Source of the DNA: Pseudonocardia sp.
Lineage (GTDB): Bacteria; Actinomycetota; Actinomycetes; Mycobacteriales; Pseudonocardiaceae
NCBI GenBank assembly: GCA_029263115.1
Contig: JAJCYC010000114.1
Location: 1 to 38,990 of the forward strand
Direction: 5' to 3'
Length of the DNA: 38,990 bases
Part shown: piece after piece, positions 34,367-38,990 of the stretch
Position numbering within the stretch: the first letter of the stretch is position 1
Layout of the letters: every line of letters begins with the position of its first letter
The notes under the pieces: model-generated
What the model was told of the DNA's origin: nothing
Seen by the model: the letters and a program-made list of their open reading frames with translations, nothing else
Database searches by the model: none
Translations under genes and position numbers: made by a program

Positions 34367-34734
34367 GAGGGGCCGTCCTGGACACCGATGTGGCCGATCT
34401 CCGACCAGCAGTCGCCGGCGAGTACCTCGACCCCGCTCAGCGCGACGGCCATCACCGCCAGGTCCCGGGCCGCCACGGATAGCCGGGCGCCGGGGTCGGC
34501 GCCATCGTCGTCGTAAAGGACCCGGCCGGACCCGTAACCGGCGATCTGGTCGCCCAGCACCCCGGCCAGCGCCCGCAGCGCCCCCAGCGTGTCGACCAGC
34601 TCCCCGGCCAGGGCGTAGAACTCGCCGTGATCGGGCCTCGCGGCCCGCTGGGCCGCCACCACCCGCCGCCACGCCCGCGCGCCTGCCTCGGCCAACACCA
34701 CCGCCCCGGGCCGGTCCTGGGCCGGCCCGCTCAT
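34363..34734 (-). CDS. Small alpha-helical protein of unknown function, AICE operon
   Basis: 123 aa from ATG 34734 in ATGA overlap with the upstream gene. Mostly helical and Ala-rich (FYALAGELVDTLGALRALAGVLGDQI), with an acidic turn YDDDGADPG and a C-terminal part LAVMAVALSGVEVLAGDCW. No membrane helix strong enough to call and no known motif. Likely an accessory protein of transfer or spread by position only. Confidence 0.68.
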   Translation of the reverse strand: MSGPAQDRPGAVVLAEAGARAWRRVVAAQRAARPDHGEFYALAGELVDTLGALRALAGVLGDQIAGYGSGRVLYDDDGADPGARLSVAARDLAVMAVALSGVEVLAGDCWSEIGHIGVQDGPS

Positions 34735-35204
34735 CGCCGCTCACCACCCTCGACACCGGCCAACCGGTCGGCGATGGCCCGCATGTGCCGGCCCTCCAGC
34801 GCTTCGGTCACCGAGTGGTAGAGCCGGGTCACGTTGTCCAGCAGCTCACCCAGGAACACCGCCGCCAGCGCACCGACGGCCATCCAGGCCCAGGGCCCGC
34901 CGTGAGCGTCCAGCCACGCCGGGAGGACGCCGTTGCGCAGGTAGTGCACACCCACCAGCACCACGGCCAGGTCAAGGCCCAACCCGATCACCGCGCACAC
35001 CACCGCGTTCCACGGCTCAACGAACACCGCGCGCGCCCACCTGCCCGCCACCCCCGCCGGGTGGGTGTCCCGTTCGTTGCCGCTGTCCGTGCTCGTGCCG
35101 CCGGTCTCGTTCATCGCGTCGCGCTCCTGATCACTCGGGTTGTGCTCATGGGTCTCGGATACCGCGCGCAACCGGCGCCGGTCGGGTCCGCGCACGACGC
35201 TCAT
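34731..35204 (-). CDS. Two-helix membrane protein, AICE operon
   Basis: 157 aa from ATG 35204 (ATGA overlap with the upstream gene); an internal ATG at 35114 would give a shorter form. A charged N-terminal 55 residues precede two membrane helices (AVVCAVIGLGLDLAVVLVGVHYL and WAWMAVGALAAVFLGELL) and a charged C-terminal tail with RLYHSVTEALEGRHMRAIADRL. Topology is that of small Spd proteins of Streptomyces elements. Family not recognised. Confidence 0.7.
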   Translation of the reverse strand: MSVVRGPDRRRLRAVSETHEHNPSDQERDAMNETGGTSTDSGNERDTHPAGVAGRWARAVFVEPWNAVVCAVIGLGLDLAVVLVGVHYLRNGVLPAWLDAHGGPWAWMAVGALAAVFLGELLDNVTRLYHSVTEALEGRHMRAIADRLAGVEGGERR

Positions 35205-35509
35205 GACGCGATCTCCTCGATGTCGCACAGCAGGGCCGGCACCGGCGGGCGGACCCGCAGCGACCAGACCACCGCCGCGAGCGCCCGCCGGGCCTCCCGA
35301 CGCCGCCGCCGCTCGGCCGCACTGCCATCCAGCAACGCCGAGGTCATCCCCGGCGCCCTGGCCGTCCTCTCGGCCGCCTCGGCAATCAGCCGGCGCACCG
35401 CCACCGGATCGAGCCCATCTGAGTAGTGCTTTGTCGGGTCCGCCGTCAGGCTGAGGCACGCGCTGATCTGCGCGGCCGAGGTCCGGGCCTGCTGGCGAGC
35501 GAGAGCCAT
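35201..35509 (-). CDS. Small basic protein of unknown function, AICE operon
   Basis: 102 aa from ATG 35509, directly abutting the TGA of the upstream HTH gene. Soluble and Arg-rich in the middle (AAERRRRREARRALAAVVWSLRV); the start ALARQQARTSAAQISACLSL resembles a helical N-terminus. Ends CDIEEIAS and overlaps the next gene by ATGA. No family recognised; a nucleic-acid-binding role would fit the basic stretch but is a guess. Confidence 0.65.
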   Translation of the reverse strand: MALARQQARTSAAQISACLSLTADPTKHYSDGLDPVAVRRLIAEAAERTARAPGMTSALLDGSAAERRRRREARRALAAVVWSLRVRPPVPALLCDIEEIAS

Positions 35510-35737
35510 TCAGGCCACCGCCCCGGGCACCGCGTCGCAGCTGTGGCCGCTGGTCTCTGAGCAGCCGGCCATGTAGGCCCGTACCGAGTCCTCCGGAATC
35601 CGGAGCGCACGGGTGGAACCGAGCCTCAGCGCTTCGAGCTTCCCTGACTCGATGGCCCGGTAGATCGTCTGCGGGGACACGTCGAACATCTCCGCGACGG
35701 CCTTGACTCGCAGCATGCGGGTACCGTTGATCTGCAT
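35510..35737 (-). CDS. HTH protein (excisionase/BldC-like fold), first gene of transfer operon
   Basis: 75 aa from ATG 35737 with ACGGAGAAG upstream. The winged HTH MLRVKAVAEMFDVSPQTIYRAIESGKLEALRLGSTRALRIPEDSVRAYM fits the MerR/excisionase superfamily (given here as one domain, residues 8-56). First gene of the leftward operon and divergent from the GntR repressor. In pSAM2 the gene controlled by KorSA is the activator pra; this protein holds that position but looks different, so an activator or DNA-architecture role is inferred only from place. Confidence 0.82.
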   Translation of the reverse strand: MQINGTRMLRVKAVAEMFDVSPQTIYRAIESGKLEALRLGSTRALRIPEDSVRAYMAGCSETSGHSCDAVPGAVA

Positions 35738-35834
35738 CGCTTCTCCGTGGGTTGCGGTGTGCGCCTCGGTCAGTGGTGACGCACTGGCCGGGGCTTTCTT
35801 CGGTGGCGGTTCTGGAAGATGTGGAACACCAGGG

Positions 35835-35863
35835 ACGCTAGCGAGCTGAGTAGACAGAGTCAA
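35835..35863 (-). promoter_or_regulatory. Leftward promoter of the AICE transfer/replication operon
   Basis: On the minus strand, TTGACT (35863-35858) and TAGCGT (35840-35835) are separated by exactly 17 bases, the best promoter match in the element. It lies about 98 bp ahead of the HTH gene start. Confidence 0.6.
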
Positions 35864-35899
35864 CAGAGTGCAGACTTTCGATCTGAGTCGACGGGCGGT
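35845..35899. promoter_or_regulatory. 9-bp-spaced operator repeats over the leftward promoter
   Basis: On the plus strand CTGAGT (35845-), then AGAGT and AGAGT, form units read on the minus strand as ACTCTGTTG, ACTCTGTCT and ACTCAGCTC with a strict 9-bp step; another CTGAGTCGAC lies at 35883. The repeats cover the -35 box and spacer of the leftward promoter. The adjacent GntR-family gene is the natural candidate to bind here and repress transfer. Confidence 0.5.
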
Positions 35900-35911
35900 A
35901 CGGTCCCTGAC

Positions 35912-36253
35912 GTGGCGAAACTTGACCCCGACGACCGCCGGCCGCCCTACCGGCAGGTGGCTGACCACATCCGGGCTGCCGTCGACTCCGGCGACTACGC
36001 GGCGGGGGAGAAGCTCCCGTCGTACGACGCTCTGGCCGAGGAGTTCGGCGTCTCCCTGGGTGTGGTCAAGCGCGCGATGATGCAGCTCCGTGACGAGCGG
36101 GTGGTGGTGATCCGGCACGGTCAGGGCTCGTACGCCAGGGTTGACCGGGAGCCGGACACGGTCGAGTCCTCCGACCTCGACGAGCTGCGGGCCGAGATGG
36201 CGAACATGGGCGAGCGACTCCAGGCCGTCGAGCGCCGGCTGAGCGAGCTGTGA
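35912..36253 (+). CDS. GntR-family repressor, KorSA-like
   Basis: 113 aa from GTG 35912 (MAKLDPDDRRPPYRQVADHI); the frame opens earlier at 35819 but that would cross the promoter. The winged HTH (residues 9-70) reads PPYRQVADHIRAAVDSG, AGEKLPSYDALAEEFGVSLGVVKRAM, HGQGSYAR. There is only a short coiled C-terminus (ELRAEMANMGERLQAVERRLSEL), probably for dimerisation, and no ligand domain. This is the architecture of KorSA of pSAM2, which keeps transfer genes off while the element is integrated. Divergent from the transfer operon. Confidence 0.88.
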   Translation: MAKLDPDDRRPPYRQVADHIRAAVDSGDYAAGEKLPSYDALAEEFGVSLGVVKRAMMQLRDERVVVIRHGQGSYARVDREPDTVESSDLDELRAEMANMGERLQAVERRLSEL

Positions 36254-36389
36254 TGCACGCTCGCTCGTGCCGGGACGTTGCGACCTCGGGGGGTCTGTGG
36301 TTGCGGTGTTCATGTCATCAAGGAACGCCACGCGGCCCGGGTGAGGAGAGTGCGAACTCAGCTCACCCACACTCACTCACGGCTCACTC
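36254..36389 (+). promoter_or_regulatory. Upstream region of the XRE gene with CTCAC repeats
   Basis: A 136-bp gap. The last 35 bases before the ATG hold repeated CTCAC units (AGCTCACCC, CACTCACTCAC, GGCTCACTC), directly where a ribosome-binding site should be. They may be operator half-sites for the XRE protein. GAGGAGAG lies 40 bases from the ATG, too far to serve it. Confidence 0.35.
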
Positions 36390-37169
36390 ATGACCGGCGA
36401 GGCGCTCGACTTTGTCGCTGAACTGCGGAAATGGCGTGGTGCGCGGGGTCTGTCACAGGCGAAGCTCGCGCAAGCACTCAAGTACGACCGGTCGTACATT
36501 TCCAAGGTTGAGACCGGGCAGGAGTGGCCGGCCGTGGACTTCGCACGTCGCGCTGACCACGTGCTCCAAGCGGGCGGAACCCTGCACCACGCGTATCAGC
36601 ACGGACGCCCGACGGCGCAGGTCTCGGGCAGTTTCGATGGGGAGCGAATTTTCGGCTCCCAGGATTCGGGTATCGCGAAGTTCTACAGTGACTTCGTGGA
36701 CATTGAGGGCGATTGGGATGCGCTGTTCTCAGTGTCGTCAACCCTGGACCTGGCCATCATGTACGGCGCAACGTGGCGCAACACCCATCGCAAGCGGTTG
36801 CGAACATTGGCTGAGCGACCCGACGGACGTATTCGACTGGTCTTGCCCGATCCAAGTCCTGCCTCACCTGTGGTCGACCTCTACGCCCACATGCTCGGCA
36901 TAGAGTCCGACGACTTTCGGCGCAAGATCGGCGAAGCGGTCAGTGACTTCCAGACGATCGGACCACGACGGCACGTCGAGGTTTATCTGACATCCAGCGT
37001 GTTCCGGCACGCAAGCTACCTGTTCACTCACCAGGGGATACTTGCGCTGTACGCTCTCTGTGGTGAACGCATCTCTACGCCCGCGTTGCTCGCCTCCGAA
37101 GGCGAGCTTCTGTCGTTCATGAGGACGGACTTTGATCAGCTGCTATACCGCAGCACCCGACTGACATAG
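36390..37169 (+). CDS. XRE regulator with PLD-like C-terminal region
   Basis: 259 aa from ATG 36390. The N-terminal HTH_3 domain (residues 6-65) reads ELRKWRGARGLSQAKLAQALKYDRSYISKVETG. Residues 105-255 form a separate domain beginning LFSVSSTLDLAIMYGATWRNTHRKRLRTL, with RIRLVLPDPS and a strand VEVYLTSS; this pattern recalls phospholipase-D-fold regulator domains (DUF5919-like) without a catalytic HKD motif, so it probably senses rather than cuts. Seventeen bases before, and probably co-transcribed with, the 2H phosphoesterase gene. Codon use is less GC-biased than in the transfer block. Confidence 0.75.
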   Translation: MTGEALDFVAELRKWRGARGLSQAKLAQALKYDRSYISKVETGQEWPAVDFARRADHVLQAGGTLHHAYQHGRPTAQVSGSFDGERIFGSQDSGIAKFYSDFVDIEGDWDALFSVSSTLDLAIMYGATWRNTHRKRLRTLAERPDGRIRLVLPDPSPASPVVDLYAHMLGIESDDFRRKIGEAVSDFQTIGPRRHVEVYLTSSVFRHASYLFTHQGILALYALCGERISTPALLASEGELLSFMRTDFDQLLYRSTRLT

Positions 37170-37186
37170 GAGAGGACCTCGACGCC

Positions 37187-37750
37187 GTGGATATGTGCCG
37201 GGTCGATTTCGCACTAATTCCAGACGAGCCGCTTTTTGGCGGAGTGATCAACGCGAGCCAAGCGATAACGGACGAGTATTACGACAATGCGAACGTCATT
37301 GACGAAAAAACTTTCCCGCCGCACGTGAGTTTGCACATCTGTACGATCCCGCGCGATAGTCTGGCTCGTGTGGCCGAGGCACTGCACGTATTCGCCACGT
37401 CTCTCCCGGAGTTGCTTCCAATCGGCGTGGAGCGCTCGGACGGCGGGTACGTCATGCTCGATGTCGAGCGGAGCAGCGAGCTGGTCGCCCTGCATGAGGC
37501 GGTCCTAGAGGTGGCCGCTGATGCACGCGAGGGGATGTCCGACAGGTACGGCAACCCGTACATCCGTGACCTGTTCAATCCGCACCTGTCCCTAGCCAAG
37601 GTCGACTACCGAGACCAGGACGGCGCGGTGCGCATCGGGCGCGAAGCGCTCGGCGAGCTGGCCGCCGCGCCGGTTCGGAGCCTCGACCTCTGCGACATCG
37701 GCGAGCGGAGCGAGCAGTGGGAGGTACTGGCGAGCCACGCGCGAGGTTAG
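37187..37750 (+). CDS. 2H phosphoesterase (2'-5' RNA ligase-like) protein
   Basis: 187 aa from GTG 37187 with TAGGAGAGG 11 or so bases upstream. Two HxS motifs frame the active site: His46-x-Ser48 in PPHVSLHICT and His133-x-Ser135 in FNPHLSLAKV, spaced 87 residues apart as in the 2H superfamily, which hydrolyses 2'-5' bonds or cyclic phosphates of RNA or nucleotide signals. Substrate cannot be deduced. Pairing with a sensor-type XRE protein suggests regulated nucleotide or RNA processing, for example stress or defence cargo. Clearly lower GC than its surroundings. Confidence 0.82.
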   Translation: MDMCRVDFALIPDEPLFGGVINASQAITDEYYDNANVIDEKTFPPHVSLHICTIPRDSLARVAEALHVFATSLPELLPIGVERSDGGYVMLDVERSSELVALHEAVLEVAADAREGMSDRYGNPYIRDLFNPHLSLAKVDYRDQDGAVRIGREALGELAAAPVRSLDLCDIGERSEQWEVLASHARG

Positions 37751-37910
37751 TCGGGCGAGCCGTCTCACTTCCCGTCTCAGTTCCGTTCCGTCCGGATCGT
37801 TCCGACCACTCCAAGAGCCTCACTGACCAGGCATTTTGACGGAATGACACCGGGCGGGAAGGTCCTCCAAGTCCTACGGATCAAGAGGTTAGTACTCCAG
37901 CGGTAGATCG
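37751..37910. other. 160-bp gap between 2H gene and transposase remnant
   Basis: No coding frame. It should contain the left end of the insertion sequence, but without the opposite end the terminal inverted repeat cannot be defined. GTTCCGTTCCG-like short repeats at about 37781-37805 are visible. No copy of the tRNA-Tyr 3' sequence is seen here, so this is not an att site. Confidence 0.4.
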
Positions 37911-38990
37911 TTACGTCCATGCGTGGGCGGCTTGTTGGCGCTGGTAGTGGCTGGTTCGGGCGCGGTGTTGGTGGCGGCGTCGCCAGTCTGACCAGGCTTG
38001 GGGGCAGGCCAGGACGCGGGCTGGTTCGATGACGAAGATCGTGAACAGACGCCGGATCTCGTTGCAGGTCAGCGCGATCAGTCCGGTGGGCGCGGGCCGG
38101 TCGGTGTGTTCGCGGGCGGCGATCACGGCCAGGAGGGCGTGCGCGAGCATCGAGAGTAGGGTCCAGCGTCGCCATGGAGTCCAGCGCCGCACCTGGTGCT
38201 CATCCAGGCCGGCCAGGCCCTTGGCCGCCTGGAACGACTCCTCCACGGTCCAGCGTCGTCCGGCGACGCGGACCAGCTCGCGCAGCGGCACGATCTCGGG
38301 GCAGTAGCAGCGGTAGTAGGCCAGCTCGCCGGTGTCGCGGTTGCGGCGCGCGAGCAGCCACCAGCACGCGGTGTCGCCCGGATCGGCCTGGCCGGTGGGA
38401 TCGGGGTGGGGGATCAGCGCCCAGTCGTAGTAGCGCTGCCCCTTCGCGCCCGGCCCGGCGGACAGGCGTTGCCAGGCCCGTGTCGGCACGCTCGCGGTGA
38501 TCTCGTCGGCCCGCATCATTCCGGCCGCGGTCGGGATCCGGCGGTCACAGCCGATGGCCAGCACATATCCGACTCCGCGCAGCTCCAGTTCCGCGCGCAG
38601 GGCGGGGTCGGCGCCGTAGACCTCGTCCCCGGCCACCCACCTGGCTGGGACACCGGCGTTCAGGGCGCGGGTGAGCATGCCGGTGGCCAGGGCGGGCTTG
38701 GTGAGGAAACTCGATGTCGGCGGGCACCCCGGCCTCGTCGAGCCGGTCGGGGTCGGTGGTCCAGGACTTCGGGAGGTAGAGCTCGCGGTCGATCATCGCG
38801 TGCCCGGCCGCGCCGGCGTAGGTCAGATACACCGCGACCTGGGCGTTCTCGATCCGCCCGGCCGTGCCGGTGTACTGCCGTTGCACCCCGACCGTGTGGA
38901 TACCCTTCTTCAGGTCACCGGCATAGGTCCACGACCAGCACGGCGTCGACGTCGCCGAGACCGGCGGTGACATAGTCGCGCAGATCATCA
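37911..38990 (-). pseudogene. IS701-family transposase, two frameshifts, 5' end outside window
   Basis: Transposase of the DDE type, read in three frames. From the window edge, one frame gives DDLRDYVTAGLGD and DAVLVVD (first Asp). It breaks near 38930 where seven bases replace the expected six, and continues in another frame as GDLKKGIHTVGVQRQYTG to ADIEF. An extra base near 38705 moves it into the third frame, which carries AGDEVYG (second Asp) and VEESFQAAKG (Glu) and ends at TAA 37911. Two +1 shifts make it almost surely inactive unless they are sequence errors. Confidence 0.82.

Larger units (their letters stand above)
25042..38990. mobile_element. Actinomycete integrative and conjugative element, Prim-Pol type (right end outside window)
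   Basis: Boundaries: the left end is the 3' end of tRNA-Tyr; no second copy of the tRNA 3' sequence was found by eye, so the right end is beyond the window or was lost. Modules in order from the tRNA: tyrosine integrase and excisionase; replication (DUF3631 ATPase plus Prim-Pol, with an iteron cluster); FtsK/TraB-like double-stranded DNA translocase; ParB-fold protein and a run of small, partly membrane proteins that are likely spread functions; HTH activator candidate; GntR repressor; XRE/2H cargo; IS701-type transposase remnant. The module set is that of AICEs such as pSAM2, which replicate, integrate into tRNA genes and transfer with a single FtsK-like protein. Confidence 0.9.

Noticed and set aside
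36349-36420. Short leader peptide starting at a GTG before the XRE gene and overlapping its start
   Set aside because: The upstream AGGAG is only about one base from the GTG, too close to work, and no regulatory codon run is present.
37751-37910. Right attachment site of the AICE
   Set aside because: No match to the tRNA-Tyr 3' segment (TTCGAATCC...ACCCGCC) was found here or elsewhere to the window end.

Overview
The window is about 39 kb of very GC-rich, densely coded actinobacterial chromosome. Gene content (complex I, a KorAB-type 2-oxoacid:ferredoxin oxidoreductase, actinobacterial HtpX, a three-subunit NAD-linked formate dehydrogenase, YajQ) and the mobile element type point to a filamentous actinomycete. 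The order Pseudonocardiales is my guess; no species-level claim is made.

Positions 1-24960 are ordinary chromosome. The end of nuoI and all of nuoJKLMN (+) form the tail of a complex I operon, followed 4 bp later by a polyprenyl diphosphate synthase that probably makes the menaquinone side chain. On the minus strand come korAB and an enoyl-CoA hydratase-family gene, then htpX (+). A minus-strand block follows: rmlA-type nucleotidyltransferase with an overlapping asparaginase, a secreted protein, and a formate dehydrogenase cluster fdsG-fdsB-fdsA-fdsD-fdhD with a LysR gene directly upstream. After it lie two tandem paralogous small secreted proteins, a small membrane protein, yajQ (-) and a tRNA-Tyr (+).

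From the 3' end of the tRNA-Tyr to the window end lies an actinomycete integrative and conjugative element (AICE). Its integrase abuts the tRNA. Transcription runs leftward from a divergent promoter at about 35.85 kb: HTH protein, a chain of small (several membrane-embedded) transfer or spread proteins, a ParB-fold protein, an FtsK/TraB-like DNA translocase, a Prim-Pol replicase, a DUF3631 helicase-like ATPase, excisionase and integrase. Almost every junction is a 4-base ATGA or GTGA overlap. Rightward from the same promoter region lie a GntR repressor of KorSA type, then an XRE regulator with a PLD-like C-terminal region paired with a 2H phosphoesterase (possible cargo), then a frameshifted IS701-type transposase that runs off the window. 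The distal attachment site is not in the window.

The most unusual signals are in non-protein structure inside the AICE: (1) a leader element present twice (upstream of the translocase gene and inside a 45-codon ORF) with identical loop and Shine-Dalgarno blocks but different, still complementary stem arms; (2) a cluster of 9-bp iterons and two matching palindromes overlapping the Rep/xis junction, a candidate origin; (3) a TCCCTCGGC repeat and inverted-repeat block just downstream of the translocase gene, a candidate clt (transfer locus).
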